Part shown: positions 1 to 8,672 of the stretch, piece by piece
Layout: every line of letters begins with the position of its first letter
How positions within the stretch are numbered: position 1 is the first letter of the stretch
Assembly: GCF_000993825.1 (NCBI RefSeq)
Contig: NZ_CP011114.1
Span: 62,001-126,000, forward strand
Direction of reading: 5' to 3'
Length of the DNA stretch: 64,000 nucleotides
Origin: Paenibacillus durus ATCC 35681
GTDB taxonomy: Bacteria; Bacillota; Bacilli; Paenibacillales; Paenibacillaceae
The notes under the pieces: model-generated
The model's database searches: none
Told to the model about the DNA's origin: nothing
What the model saw: the letters and a program-made list of their open reading frames with translations, nothing else
Position numbers and translations under genes: made by a program

Positions 1-527
1 TCATAGGCCATGGAAAGGGTCATGGCATTGTTGGCCGTTTTAGACGAATTTTAGTCAAAGGCGTTTAATGTGAATTTAGCATTTTGCATATGGTCAAGTG
101 AGGCCATGTCGGTCGATACATTTACGATAGTGCCTTCGTTATCCTTAATTAACGGAAACAAATGCTGGTTTAATCGGAAAGTACCGAAAAAGTTGACTTC
201 AAAGGCGTTGCGCAGGTCTTCTTCTCTGGTTTCTGTAAAAGAGCGAGAGAAAGCGCCTGGCATACCGGCGTTATTGATCAGAAGCTTCAAGTCTGGGTAA
301 TTCTTTTTGATCATATCTGCAACCTGCTCGATCTTCTCCAAAACGGTCACATCTACTTGTACGAACTCCACGTCTAGCCCCTGGGCAGCTAGTTCAGACA
401 CGGCTGTCTGGCCTCGTTCGATGCTGCGAGCGCCAAGGATTACTTTCCAGCCTATTTCACCAAGCTGTTTTGCAATCTCAAATCCAATTCCTTTATTAGC
501 GCCGGTTACAAATGCGGTCTTTTTCAT
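1..527 (-). pseudogene. Short-chain dehydrogenase (SDR), interrupted at the catalytic Tyr and cut by the window edge
   Basis: Classical SDR of the carbonyl-reductase-like type. The N-terminus carries the NAD(P)-binding glycine motif TGANKGIG (about residues 9-16), and NNAG plus the strand ending NVSTD follow. The start is ATG at 527, with GGAGG six bases upstream; an earlier in-frame ATG at 545 has no ribosome site. After LNAFD the frame reads TAA (51-53) and then continues without shift as NSSKTANNAMTLSMAY to base 1. Homologues have Y-x-x-x-K exactly here, so the stop replaces the catalytic Tyr and the Lys follows four codons later. It is either a true nonsense mutation or a one-base sequence error. 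If real, the product is a 158-residue enzyme without an active site. It lies on the same strand as two further SDR genes. The rest of the gene is outside the window. Confidence 0.85.
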
Positions 528-597
528 ACAAATCCTCCATTCCAAATTATTTTTTCGTTTAACGATTTATTAATTTTCGTTGAAACGATTCGCGAAA

Positions 598-1341
598 TCA
601 GATGGAACCGCCATTGGCACGGATAGTCTGCCCGTTAATCCATTGGGATTCGTCGCTCGCCAAGAAAAGCACGATTTTGGTGATGTCCTCCGTTTCCCCT
701 AATCTCCCTAAGGCATTCATACTGGCAAACGTCCTAATCTGCTCTTCCGATTTTCCGGCGGTAAACAGTTCCGTGTTCACCGGCCCCGGCGCGATCGCGT
801 TGATCGTAATTTTCCTCGGTCCAAGCTCCTTAGCCAGATGACGCGTAAATTGCTCGACGGCACCTTTCGTCCCCCCATATAGGCTGTACGTGGGAAGCAT
901 CATCCCTACAATAGAAGTAGAGAAGTTAATAATGCGGCCGTTCTCGCTCATGGTCCGCGCCGCTTGCTGAATTGCGAAGAATGTTCCCTTCACGTTAATT
1001 GCGAAATGCTTGTCGAAGTCCTCTTCCGTAATGGCGGTAAGCGGCTTCGTCGCCATGACGCCAGCGTTGTTCACGAGAATGTCTAATCGCCCATAGGCCC
1101 GTAGCGTTTCGTCGAACAGCCGTTCAACTTCAGAAACTTTCCCGACATCGGCTTGCACGGCAATTGCTTCGCCGCCACTTTGTCTAATACCGTTCACGAC
1201 TTCTTCTGCTTTCGCTGGACTGCTTGCGTAATTCACAACGACCTTCGCGCCAGCCAAAGCCAACGTTTCGGCTATCTTCTTCCCGATGCCTCGAGATGCT
1301 CCTGTTACCAATGCTACTTTCCCTTCCAGCGTTTGAACCAT
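598..1341 (-). CDS. SDR family oxidoreductase (FabG/glucose dehydrogenase-like)
   Basis: NAD(P)-dependent cytoplasmic oxidoreductase with the full classical SDR signature. TGASRGIG sits near residue 13, a D-V pair follows the fourth strand (QADVGK), then NNAG, a serine in NFSTSIVG, and the catalytic pair Y-G-G-T-K near residue 156. The C-terminus has ASDESQWINGQTIRANGG, the usual ending of FabG-like enzymes. Length of about 247 residues is normal. I chose the ATG at 1341 because AAGGATGGG lies just upstream; a start at 1353 would add four residues without a ribosome site. The substrate cannot be told from sequence. The gene lies between two other minus-strand SDRs with short gaps, suggesting one transcription unit from the promoter at about 2318-2347. 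Confidence 0.92.
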   Translation of the reverse strand: MVQTLEGKVALVTGASRGIGKKIAETLALAGAKVVVNYASSPAKAEEVVNGIRQSGGEAIAVQADVGKVSEVERLFDETLRAYGRLDILVNNAGVMATKPLTAITEEDFDKHFAINVKGTFFAIQQAARTMSENGRIINFSTSIVGMMLPTYSLYGGTKGAVEQFTRHLAKELGPRKITINAIAPGPVNTELFTAGKSEEQIRTFASMNALGRLGETEDITKIVLFLASDESQWINGQTIRANGGSI

Positions 1342-1381
1342 TATTGATCCCATCCTTTTTATAATTTGATATGATTCCGTC

Positions 1382-2287
1382 TTACATCACGGCCGATGCA
1401 GTGAGCAATTCATCTAAACCTATGCGGCGAATGAATTCAATACGAACTTTCTCGGAAAGCTCCGTCACCTCTTCGGCACCGTCATTGACGAAATCAATGA
1501 CAGCGCGAGCGGGGCGGCTGCCAGTCGGCAAGCTCACGATCCGAGCGACTTCGTCGGCCACGGCTTGAGGGTCGGCTTCGGGAGGTGTAAGGGCACTTAA
1601 ACGTGCGCCGACCTCCTCGAGCAGGCCGTTGATCCGCTCGTACTCCGAAGAAGTCGCGTTGTCTTGCGGTCGGCCCGCATTCGGGAAGTGAGAAGTCCCT
1701 TTCGTAAAGGCTCCCGGCACGACAAAGGACGTCTCAATACCGAACTTCGCGACTTCGTAGGCCATCGTCTGCGCCAGAGAGTCCATGGCCGCTTTCGCTG
1801 CGACGTAAGGTCCAAGGAACGGAGGAAATCCGCCTCTTACGGTCGTGCTGCTGATCCAAAGTAGCAATCCGGATTGTCGCGCCCGCATGTACGGCAGTGC
1901 TGCGCGGTTGACTCGCTGTGAGCCGAGGACGTTCGTCTCGAACACATTCATGATTTCCTGCGGGGTATAGGCTTCCACGACCCCGACGACGAGATGGCCG
2001 GCATTGTGCATGACTACATCAAGTTGACCTTGTTCTTCTACGATGGTTCGAACCGCTTGATCCGCTGAGGTTTGCGACAATACATCTAGTTCAATTGGCC
2101 TTAAAGTGTACCCATGAGCCTCGGCATAATTGTAAAGTTCCTCCGCTTTCTTTGTGTTTCTACCGCTGATGTCGCGCATGCTGGCGTATACCGTATGTCC
2201 CTTTGCTGCCAATGCCTTCGCGGATAAATAACCGATTCCAGAGCTGGCTCCTGTGACAAGAACGATATTTCCTTCCTTCTTGACCAT
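1382..2287 (-). CDS. SDR family NAD(P)-dependent oxidoreductase
   Basis: About 301 residues. TGASSGIG near residue 12 is the dinucleotide-binding loop; HNAGH replaces NNAG; WISSTTVRGG carries the catalytic Ser and Y-V-A-A-K the catalytic Tyr/Lys. The C-terminal extension (about 50 residues after VPGAF) is typical of the larger SDRs often annotated as retinol-dehydrogenase-like. The start at ATG 2287 follows AGGAGA; an upstream ATG at 2347 would put the promoter inside the gene and is unlikely. It is the first gene of the minus-strand SDR cluster. A good sigma-A-like promoter overlapping an inverted repeat sits immediately upstream, so regulation by a TetR-type repressor is plausible. The substrate is unknown. 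Confidence 0.9.
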   Translation of the reverse strand: MVKKEGNIVLVTGASSGIGYLSAKALAAKGHTVYASMRDISGRNTKKAEELYNYAEAHGYTLRPIELDVLSQTSADQAVRTIVEEQGQLDVVMHNAGHLVVGVVEAYTPQEIMNVFETNVLGSQRVNRAALPYMRARQSGLLLWISSTTVRGGFPPFLGPYVAAKAAMDSLAQTMAYEVAKFGIETSFVVPGAFTKGTSHFPNAGRPQDNATSSEYERINGLLEEVGARLSALTPPEADPQAVADEVARIVSLPTGSRPARAVIDFVNDGAEEVTELSEKVRIEFIRRIGLDELLTASAVM

Positions 2288-2317
2288 TATTCTCACATCT
2301 CCTCTCTTGTCGATCCC

Positions 2318-2347
2318 AATATACACCTGACACATATCAAATGTCAA
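2318..2347 (-). promoter_or_regulatory. Promoter of the SDR cluster overlapping an inverted repeat
   Basis: On the minus strand TTGACA (2347-2342), an 18-base spacer and TATATT (2323-2318). The arms TGACA (2328-2332) and TGTCA (2342-2346), nine bases apart, form an inverted repeat that covers the -35 box and most of the spacer, which is where a repressor would act. The same arms occur at the promoter on the other side of the broken TetR gene. Confidence 0.6.
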
Positions 2348-2400
2348 ATAACAAAATTATAATATTGTCATTACATTCATCTCTCTCTTACTCTCCAAGA

Positions 2401-2545
2401 TTAATTCAAGCCAAACAGCTTGACTAGCGCGAAACCTAAACCCGAGAGAAGGAGAGGACCGATCATATCGGCGGCGAATTTTTCTTTGATACGAACTAAA
2501 GAGGAATGTAACAACAATGGCTATCCATGTTTTGTGGAAAGGCTT
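2401..2545 (-). pseudogene. Remnant of a small membrane-protein gene
   Basis: No open gene is present between 2348 and 2616. On the minus strand one frame reads KTWIAIVVTFLFSSYQ and another reads IKEKFAADMIGPLLLSGL followed by a hydrophobic segment FALVKLFGLN and a stop at 2401. Read together they look like two hydrophobic helices of one small membrane protein separated by a frameshift. I do not recognise the family. It may equally be chance; the amino-acid composition is the only evidence. Confidence 0.25.
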
Positions 2546-2568
2546 CTTTCTAAATGCAATATTAAAAA

Positions 2569-2614
2569 GGCAGCGACGACTAGACCCTCTAAGGCCTAGA
2601 CCACCGCTGCTTTT
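2569..2614. terminator. Possible bidirectional terminator
   Basis: GGCAGCG at the left and CGCTGC followed by TTTT at the right can pair, with CTAG-containing segments inside. The centre of the stem is poorly paired. AAAAA precedes the left arm, so it could serve minus-strand transcription of the broken TetR gene as well. Confidence 0.35.
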
Positions 2615-2671
2615 ATTTATGCTTTCGTTCTATGTTTTTGTAATAAGGATTGGTACAGCTTATTAAACCAC

Positions 2672-3003
2672 TTATCGTAAACCGGACAAGAGCAGCTGCC
2701 ATACGGCGTCGAACCCCTTGTCGATTTCCGGATTCTTCCACTCCGGCGCATGAGCGGGATGGTGGAAACTGCTCGTCGCCAGGAAGAAGGCACGGGCCTT
2801 ATTTGCCGCATTTCCGCAGCGTATGTTCTTTTTTTCGAGATGAGGGTTTCAACCCACAATCTCAACCTCTCTTCCGCGCTTCCTTCCTGCTTTTCCGCCT
2901 CCGCCTGCAATGGAAGCAAGATACTGTTATATAACCACCGTTCCGTAACGGCTTCGCGCAAAGCCGCATGCGAAGATAAAGGCGAAATAAATTTTCGTGA
3001 CAA
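2672..3003 (-). pseudogene. Decayed TetR/AcrR family regulator
   Basis: The minus strand carries pieces of one TetR-type repressor in different frames. Near 2990 the bases spell NLFR-x-LSSHAALREAVTERW, the end of the helix-turn-helix (compare NLYRHF-SKEAL in the family), with a frameshift inside. LRLWVETLISKKRTYAAE follows in one frame, then HPAHAPEW and EIDKGFDAVWQLLLSGLR with a stop at 2672 in another. At least two frameshifts are therefore needed, and the DNA-binding N-terminus (about 40 residues) is absent, its place taken by the DUF2798 gene region. The gene cannot make a repressor. It probably once controlled the SDR cluster and/or the DUF2798 gene. Confidence 0.7.
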
Positions 3004-3050
3004 AAATGTATATTTGTCACTTGATATTTGTCTCGAAGTTAGTTTATATT
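2997..3050 (+). promoter_or_regulatory. Promoter of the DUF2798 gene with an adjoining palindrome
   Basis: GTGACAAA (2997-3004) and TTTGTCAC (3013-3020) are perfect 8-base arms around an 8-base centre. They are directly followed by TTGATA (3021-3026), an 18-base spacer and TATATT (3045-3050). The arrangement reads as a sigma-A promoter with an operator touching its -35 box, and the TGACA/TGTCA arms match the inverted repeat at the SDR promoter. Confidence 0.6.
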
Positions 3051-3092
3051 AGATTCAACTAACAAATCTTATCGATAAAGGAGTTTTAACAA

Positions 3093-3566
3093 ATGAGAAT
3101 TCATGCCAAGTACCGTCAGCTTCTTTTCATTTCGTCGATGTCGATCACGTTAACGTTCATCATGTCCGGTATCATGACTTATGTACTCGAGGGCGGTTTA
3201 ATCCCGCATTTCATGAGCGCATGGATGAAAGATTGGGGCATTGCTTTCGTGATCGCATTCGGGCTTAACTTTTTCCTTCCGGTTAGAATTCGCCGCTTCG
3301 CAAACCGCTTTAAGAAGGGGCAGTTGGTTGTCTATGTATTAACGATTTCGTTCATCATGACTTTTATCTTGTCCTTTGTCTTGACTGCCATAGCCATGCG
3401 CGGTTTTATCCCTGGATTTGCAGGCTATTGGATGGGAGCCTGGCGCGTCGCCTTCAGCATCGTCTTCGTATTGAATTTCTTCCTGCCACAATGGGTCGGC
3501 CGAATCGTCGGCACATTGATCATGAAACCCGCAAATACCTCTGTAATCACAGGCGTATCCGTGTAA
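3093..3566 (+). CDS. DUF2798 family membrane protein (duplicated domain)
   Basis: 157 residues made of two copies of one unit. Each has a helix (SITLTFIMSGIMTYVLEGG; TISFIMTFILSFVLTAI), a G-(L/F)-IP turn, a W-x-x-x-W-(G/R)-(I/V)-AF helix and a conserved FFLP end followed by basic residues. This is the pattern of DUF2798, a small four-helix inner-membrane family of unknown function. Ribosome site AAAGGAG lies 8 bases before the ATG. It has its own promoter with an operator-like palindrome. Neighbouring decayed TetR and SDR genes hint at a former stress or detoxification regulon. The function is unknown. Confidence 0.85.
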   Translation: MRIHAKYRQLLFISSMSITLTFIMSGIMTYVLEGGLIPHFMSAWMKDWGIAFVIAFGLNFFLPVRIRRFANRFKKGQLVVYVLTISFIMTFILSFVLTAIAMRGFIPGFAGYWMGAWRVAFSIVFVLNFFLPQWVGRIVGTLIMKPANTSVITGVSV

Positions 3567-3716
3567 ATCCGACGAACAACTACTCCAGACGGTTCCCCTC
3601 CCCCTTCGGTCTACGGCATAAAGTTCAGGCCGCGCCTTCTCTTCAAGTACATATGGGGCTCTGGCGGCTGAGGTCAAAATGACGATCCCTGCCGCCAGAG
3701 CTTAAGGCGGCGCCGT

Positions 3717-4277
3717 TTACTTGCGGCGCCGCTTGCCGGAGGACGAGCCGGAACGCCGCCGCCCCGAAGAGCCCGATGTGCGGCGCTTCGGGGCGCTTCT
3801 TTTGCTGCGCCGGCGAGGCTTGTAGGCTGCGGAATCTTCCTCCGCTGCGAGCAGACCGGTCGCCGCGCCAAGCGCACCCGCCCCTTTTCCTTTGCCTATG
3901 CTGCCCATAACGAGCTTGAACATCGGAGCCATCTGCTGAAAGCCCTGCATCACCTTCTGTACTTTACCTATGGAACTGACGAGCCCGTCGATTCCCCCCA
4001 TGCGGTCGATTATGCCCTTGATCTGCTCCATGTTCCCCATGTTGGCGAGTCCGCCGAGGTTTCCGAGCAGTCCGCCGCTTTTAGTAGCCGCCTCTGCTGC
4101 TGCCGGAGCAACAAGCGCGGTTTCGGCTGTTTCCGCTCCCACAGAAGACAATGCGCCTGCTCCTCCGGGTCCCGGCACCTGCACGTAAGTATTGATGCCA
4201 GGGTAGGGAGACGAACTGAACGATTCAGCCAACCCGCGGCTGCTTCGAGGGGAATGATTATAGTAATGCTGAGGCAT
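3717..4277 (-). CDS. Hypothetical protein with a basic, low-complexity C-terminal tail (YqfQ/VrrA-like)
   Basis: 186 residues. The N-terminal third is rich in Ser, Pro, Gly and Ala. The centre (about residues 68-135) has a GGLLGNLGGLANMGN stretch followed by helices IKGIIDRMGGIDGLVSSI and KVMQGFQQMAPMFKLVMGSI. The last 35 residues are almost all Arg, Lys, Ser and Gly. The central pattern (a glycine-rich loop, then Q-K-V-M-Q-x-x-Q-Q-M-A-P) resembles the YqfQ/VrrA family of Bacillus, which is linked to spore coat in some annotations; I rate this as a resemblance only. A 11-base inverted repeat GCTCTGGCGGC (3658-3668 and 3691-3701) lies just past its stop, without a clear T-run. Confidence 0.7.
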   Translation of the reverse strand: MPQHYYNHSPRSSRGLAESFSSSPYPGINTYVQVPGPGGAGALSSVGAETAETALVAPAAAEAATKSGGLLGNLGGLANMGNMEQIKGIIDRMGGIDGLVSSIGKVQKVMQGFQQMAPMFKLVMGSIGKGKGAGALGAATGLLAAEEDSAAYKPRRRSKRSAPKRRTSGSSGRRRSGSSSGKRRRK

Positions 4278-4576
4278 GATATCACATTCCTTTGTCGGTT
4301 ATTTTTGCTATACTGTATGTCATGGGCGAACATAAGGTATGGACGGATGCCCGGGGTAACAGGGATAAGAGCGGAAAAGGGCAGACGCCCAGCAGCCGGG
4401 GGAATCTTGAATAATCCTTGTCCGGCTTTGTTTTTGACGCCTTGATGCAGTAAGATAGGGAATGGTGCTGATAGATGGGAGAGCAAAGCAGGCAGCAGCA
4501 GACATTAATATTTTGTGCGTATGGAGTGGACAATTGTCCGCCATTTTCATTCTTTACAGCGTGAAATCGTTAATGC

Positions 4577-4605
4577 TTGAAAAAAGCGCTCTGGTGCAAT
4601 ATAGT
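4577..4605 (+). promoter_or_regulatory. Promoter upstream of the yerC-like gene
   Basis: TTGAAA (4577-4582), 17-base spacer, TATAGT (4600-4605), ending 35 bases before the yerC start. The rest of the 363-base gap 4278-4640 shows no ORF, RNA or repeat that I can support. Confidence 0.6.
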
Positions 4606-4640
4606 AAAGGCAGTAAGCCACTTTAGGGGATGATTATATT

Positions 4641-4931
4641 ATGCAGCTTAAGAAGCTGAACGATAAAAGTATCGATCAACTGTTTGAAGCCATTTTAACT
4701 TTAAAAAATATGGAAGAATGCTATGTGTTTTTTGACGACCTGTGCACGGTAAACGAGATTCAGTCGCTCTCGCAACGCCTTGAAGTTGCTCGAATGCTGG
4801 GCAAAGGCTGCACGTATAACCAGATTGAAGCGGAGACCGGAGCGAGCACGGCGACGATCTCGCGGGTCAAGCGGTGCCTTAACTATGGTAATGACGGCTA
4901 TAAGCTGACGCTGGAACGCTTGGGGCGCTGA
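4641..4931 (+). CDS. yerC: YerC/YecD family TrpR-like DNA-binding protein
   Basis: 96 residues, all helical. LFEAILTLKNMEECYVFFDDLCT is followed by EIQSLSQRLEVARML and the helix-turn-helix TYNQIEAETGASTATISRVKRCL (split here by name only: recognition helix STATISRVKR). The family belongs to the Trp-repressor superfamily and is conserved in Firmicutes; its target is not established. Length is normal. GGGG lies about 10 bases upstream of the ATG and a promoter is seen at 4577-4605. It is followed after only five bases by the chelatase gene, so the two are probably cotranscribed. Confidence 0.92.
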   Translation: MQLKKLNDKSIDQLFEAILTLKNMEECYVFFDDLCTVNEIQSLSQRLEVARMLGKGCTYNQIEAETGASTATISRVKRCLNYGNDGYKLTLERLGR

Positions 4932-4936
4932 TAACG

Positions 4937-5710
4937 ATGAACCCGGGCGTGCTCATCATCAGTCACGGTTCGCGCGATACGTCCTGGGTGGCTATCGTTG
5001 ATGAGGGTGTAAATGAATTATCGCTGCGGGAGGATCTTCCCGTGGCGGTTTCTTTTTTGGAGCTGGTGGAAGGGCGTTCCATTCAGGACGGAATCGACAG
5101 CTTGGAAGGACAGGGCGTTACGGATATTCTGGTCATTCCGCTGTTCGTCTCATCGGGCAGCACCCATGTTGATGAGATAGCCTATGCGCTCGGGGTCAAG
5201 GATGAACCGGAAAAAGAAACCGATCTTGAGCGGTTTAGAGTAACCGCCCGCGTTCACTATGGCGCCCCCGTCGACGACGATCCGGATATCGCGGTCATGG
5301 TCTGGGATAAGGTCCGGGAGCTGTCGGCCGATCCCGCCAGGGAGACGATACTGCTGGTCGGCCACGGGAGTATGCATGCCGGCTTCCGCCAGCGCTGGGA
5401 GCGTGGAATGTCGTCGCTGGCGGAACGCGTCCGCAGAGTCAGCGGCGTTGCGGCAGCAGATTACGCGCTGCTGAGCCCGGACAACGCGGGTGATAAGGTG
5501 CGGTACTGGCGTGAACAGGGGCATGAGGTGCTGGTCGCGCCGATTTTTTTAAGTGAAGGCTATTTCACCAAGAATGTCATTCCGGGGAGACTCCAGGGAT
5601 TAATCTATAAATATACCGGAAAAACGCTGCTGCCCCACCCGCTGCTGCCGCACTTTATCGCCGCCCAAGTAGAGGAGATGCTGAAAAGGCTGCGCGGGGG
5701 AGAAAGTTAG
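4937..5710 (+). CDS. Sirohydrochlorin chelatase (CbiX/SirB family)
   Basis: 257 residues with two ferredoxin-like chelatase halves. The first begins GVLIISHGSRD, with the catalytic His in SHGSR; the second begins TILLVGHGSMHAGFR, with GHGS as the second active-site His. IPLFVSSGSTHVDEI and VLVAPIFLSEGYFTKNVIP are the metal/substrate loops typical of CbiX-type enzymes that insert Co or Fe into sirohydrochlorin for cobalamin or siroheme. No other tetrapyrrole gene is nearby, so the metal cannot be chosen. It starts five bases after yerC, and the ethanolamine ammonia-lyase genes further on in the window are a B12-dependent consumer, although unlinked. Confidence 0.85.
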   Translation: MNPGVLIISHGSRDTSWVAIVDEGVNELSLREDLPVAVSFLELVEGRSIQDGIDSLEGQGVTDILVIPLFVSSGSTHVDEIAYALGVKDEPEKETDLERFRVTARVHYGAPVDDDPDIAVMVWDKVRELSADPARETILLVGHGSMHAGFRQRWERGMSSLAERVRRVSGVAAADYALLSPDNAGDKVRYWREQGHEVLVAPIFLSEGYFTKNVIPGRLQGLIYKYTGKTLLPHPLLPHFIAAQVEEMLKRLRGGES

Positions 5711-5902
5711 GCAGGCGTGTATTCCGTACCTGATCCGTAGATAGTGCAGTTGTCGTTCTCCGGGGCTGCGAAGCGCATTCGGCGTGTTCATTTCATGCTT
5801 CATGCGCTGCGAAATTCCCGCTGCTTACAGTCTCGCAAATGCGTCTATTAGGGGCTGTATTTGGCAATCCCCATGTGCTTTTTCCTCTCTTACCCACATA
5901 TA

Positions 5903-5932
5903 TTGATTGTGCCCTTCAGAATTGGGTATAAT
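5903..5932 (+). promoter_or_regulatory. Promoter of the diacylglycerol kinase gene
   Basis: TTGATT (5903-5908), 18-base spacer, TATAAT (5927-5932), 41 bases before the chosen start. The remainder of 5711-5940 holds nothing that I recognise. Confidence 0.6.
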
Positions 5933-5973
5933 CAGTTAAGTTGTTAATAAAGAAACGGGTGAGAGTTCCGGAA

Positions 5974-6864
5974 ATGAAAACTGCGAGATTGATATATAAC
6001 CCAACTTCCGGGCGGGAAGAAATGAGGAGAAGGCTAGCCGATATTCTGGAACGTCTTGACCGGGGCGGCATTGAGGCTACCTGTCATGCGACGACGGGCG
6101 AAGGCGATGCGACGGAAGCCGCAGCGGATGCGGTGAATCGCGGATATGATCTCATTATTGCGGCTGGCGGCGATGGGACGCTGAATGAGGTGGTTAACGG
6201 GATGGCGGAGAAGCCGAACCTTCCTCCTCTCGGGGTGCTTCCGCTGGGAACCACAAATGATTTTGCGCGTGCTATGGGGATTCCAAAATACTGGGAAGAA
6301 TCCTGTGATCTGATCATTCAGCAGCAATCGCGGCTTATTGATCTTGGCAAAGCCAATGACCGCTATTTCATCAACATTGCTGGCGGCGGCACGCTGACCG
6401 AGCTGACATACGAGGTGCCCAGCAGACTGAAGACGATGATGGGGCAGCTCGCCTATTATTTAAAAGGAATCGAGAAAATGGCCAGCCTGTCCCCGACAGA
6501 ACTGGTGATCCGCGCCAACGGACAGGAGCTGATCCATGACGAGTTCATGCTGTTCCTCATTGCCAACACGAATTCCGTCGGCGGGTTCGAGAAGCTCGCT
6601 CCCGATGCGCGGATCGACGATGGGCTGTTCGATGTGATCGCTCTGAAGAAGTGCAACCTCGCCGAGTTAATCCGCCTGGTCACCCTGGCGCTGCGTGGCG
6701 AGCATCTGCAGGATAAGAAAGTCGTGTATTTCCGCACAAATGAAATGGAAGTCACCTCTCCCGGCCATGTCCAGCTCAATCTGGACGGAGAGCTTGGCGG
6801 GACCCTTCCGGGCCATTTCCGGATACTGCCCCAGCATTTGCGGATATTCGCGCAGAATTCGTAA
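5974..6864 (+). CDS. dgkB: Diacylglycerol kinase family lipid kinase (DgkB-type)
   Basis: About 296 residues. The N-terminus ARLIYNPTSGRE is the start of the DAGK catalytic domain; the nucleotide loop is IIAAGGDGTLNEVVNG, followed by LGVLPLGTTNDFARAMGIP. The second domain has FINIAGGG and ends with NLDGELGG, the conserved NxDGE element. Family enzymes phosphorylate diacylglycerol to phosphatidic acid at the membrane and recycle the DAG released by lipoteichoic-acid synthesis. I start at ATG 5974 because family members begin at MKxAR; the upstream in-frame TTG at 5941 lies only 8 bases from the -10 box. In Bacillus the same neighbour pair, dgkB followed by the RlmCD-type methyltransferase, is found, as here. 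Confidence 0.9.
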   Translation: MKTARLIYNPTSGREEMRRRLADILERLDRGGIEATCHATTGEGDATEAAADAVNRGYDLIIAAGGDGTLNEVVNGMAEKPNLPPLGVLPLGTTNDFARAMGIPKYWEESCDLIIQQQSRLIDLGKANDRYFINIAGGGTLTELTYEVPSRLKTMMGQLAYYLKGIEKMASLSPTELVIRANGQELIHDEFMLFLIANTNSVGGFEKLAPDARIDDGLFDVIALKKCNLAELIRLVTLALRGEHLQDKKVVYFRTNEMEVTSPGHVQLNLDGELGGTLPGHFRILPQHLRIFAQNS

Positions 6865-6894
6865 GCAGGCTGAAGGCGAAAGGCAATATACACC

Positions 6895-8670
6895 ATGAAT
6901 AATGAAGATCATGAAAGAAGTGAAACCGAGCGAATGAATAATAACCGCAGCGGCCGCCGTCAAGGCCGCCGGGACAGCAAGGCGGAGGTCACCTCCGGGC
7001 TGCCTGTAAATAAAAACGATGAAGTCGTGCTGGATATCATCGGCATGACGCATGAAGGTGAAGGGGTAGGCCGGGTAGAGGGCTATACCCTTTTTGTGCA
7101 GGGGGCGCTGCCCGGAGAGAAAGTCCGGGCCAAGGTGCTCAAGACGAAGAAGCAGTACGGGTATGCCAAGCTGCTTGAGCTGGTAGAGGCAAGCGCTTCC
7201 CGCATCGCGCCGCCCTGCCCGATCTATGACCAGTGCGGCGGCTGCCAGCTGCAGCACATGGACTACGCCGCCCAGCTTAAGTGGAAGCGGCAGCTTGTGG
7301 TGGACAACCTGGAGCGGATTGGGAAGCTGGATGTGGTGAAGGATGGGGCGGACGGAGAGCCGCTGGGTGAACGGAAGCCGAGCGGGGAGCCGGGTGAGGC
7401 TGGCGGTGAAGCTGATGAGAGGTTGCTGGCTGAACGGAAACAGATCGGGGAGTCGGATAAGGACGGCGAGAAAACGGATGGGGAAGCAAGGAGCCCGGTG
7501 AAAGCAGTGCCAGGTGCTTCGGGAGACTCTGCAGGCGTTTCGACAGATGAGGTTTCAACGGGAGCGAACACTCCGGCTCCCGGCGGACCGACGGAAGCAG
7601 CAGGACAGGGAAGGAATGCCGCTCCGGGCGAGGCTTTCCGTTCCGGCGGTATCGTGGTGCGGCCGACGCTCGGCATGGACGAGCCTTGGCGGTACCGCAA
7701 CAAGGCCCAGGTGCCGATCGGCGCTGCCGACGGCGGCTTGGTCGGCGGATTTTACGCGCGCGGCAGCCACCGCATCATCGACATGGAGACCTGTCTGATT
7801 CAGCATGAGCATAACGACGCCGTAGTATCGGCGGTCAAGCGAATCGGCCGGGAGCTCGGCATCTCCGCTTATAATGAAGAAACCGGCCGCGGCCTGCTGC
7901 GGCATGTTATCGTCAAGAAGGCGTTCCGCACGGGCGAAATGATGCTGGTGCTGGTGACCAACGGACGGGATATCCCGCATGTGGACGCCTGGATCGGCAG
8001 CATCCGAGAGGAACTCCAGGATGTCGTGAGCATCTGCCAGAACGTCAATACGCAGCGGACGAACGTTATTTTTGGTGGCGAGACTCGCGTATTGTGGGGC
8101 AGAGACGTTATATATGATTATATCGGGGATGTGCAGTTTGCCATTTCGGCGCGCTCTTTTTACCAGGTGAATCCTGCGCAGACCGAGGTGTTGTATGGCA
8201 AAACGGTCGAATACGCCGGACTAACCGGCCGCGAAACCGTCATCGACGCCTACTGCGGCATCGGTACGATCTCTCTCTTCCTCGCGCAGCATGCGGATAA
8301 AGTGTATGGTGTCGAGATCGTGCCTGAAGCCATCGAGGATGCGCGGTCGAACGCTGAACTGAACGGTATGAAGAATGTGGTGTTCGAGGTCGGCGCATCC
8401 GAAGACGTCATCCCGAACTGGAAAGCGAAGGGCGTTACCGCCGACGTCATCGTCGTCGATCCCCCGCGCAAAGGCTGCGACCCCCGCCTGCTGGAGACCA
8501 TTCTAGAAATGAAGCCGGAGCGTGTGGTGTATGTGTCCTGTAACCCGTCCACCCTGGCCAGGGATTTGCGGGTGCTAGAGGATGGAGGGTACAAGACAGT
8601 GGAGGTGCAGCCGGTGGATATGTTTCCGTGGACGGTGCATGTGGAGTCGGTAATATTGATGGTTCGTTAA
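6895..8670 (+). CDS. rlmD: 23S rRNA (uracil-C5)-methyltransferase, RlmD/RlmCD type, with large insert
   Basis: 591 residues, against about 455 for the family. A charged leader is followed by a TRAM domain (about residues 40-100: [16 protein letters not shown]), then cysteines in [14 protein letters not shown] that bind a 4Fe-4S cluster with a fourth outside. A low-complexity segment rich in Gly, Glu, Ala, Pro and Ser runs from about residue 148 to 250 with no counterpart in the family. The methyltransferase domain follows: NQKAQVP-like core, QVNPAQTE, the SAM loop [25 protein letters not shown], and the catalytic Cys in [13 protein letters not shown]. It methylates U1939 and/or U747 of 23S rRNA. 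The frame is open throughout, so the insert does not break the gene. Confidence 0.92.
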   Translation: MNNEDHERSETERMNNNRSGRRQGRRDSKAEVTSGLPVNKNDEVVLDIIGMTHEGEGVGRVEGYTLFVQGALPGEKVRAKVLKTKKQYGYAKLLELVEASASRIAPPCPIYDQCGGCQLQHMDYAAQLKWKRQLVVDNLERIGKLDVVKDGADGEPLGERKPSGEPGEAGGEADERLLAERKQIGESDKDGEKTDGEARSPVKAVPGASGDSAGVSTDEVSTGANTPAPGGPTEAAGQGRNAAPGEAFRSGGIVVRPTLGMDEPWRYRNKAQVPIGAADGGLVGGFYARGSHRIIDMETCLIQHEHNDAVVSAVKRIGRELGISAYNEETGRGLLRHVIVKKAFRTGEMMLVLVTNGRDIPHVDAWIGSIREELQDVVSICQNVNTQRTNVIFGGETRVLWGRDVIYDYIGDVQFAISARSFYQVNPAQTEVLYGKTVEYAGLTGRETVIDAYCGIGTISLFLAQHADKVYGVEIVPEAIEDARSNAELNGMKNVVFEVGASEDVIPNWKAKGVTADVIVVDPPRKGCDPRLLETILEMKPERVVYVSCNPSTLARDLRVLEDGGYKTVEVQPVDMFPWTVHVESVILMVR

Positions 8671-8672
8671 GA

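Noticed and set aside
3658..3701. Inverted repeat GCTCTGGCGGC as terminator between DUF2798 and the basic-tail gene
   Set aside because: A 22-base loop and no T-run on either strand; kept only as a remark.
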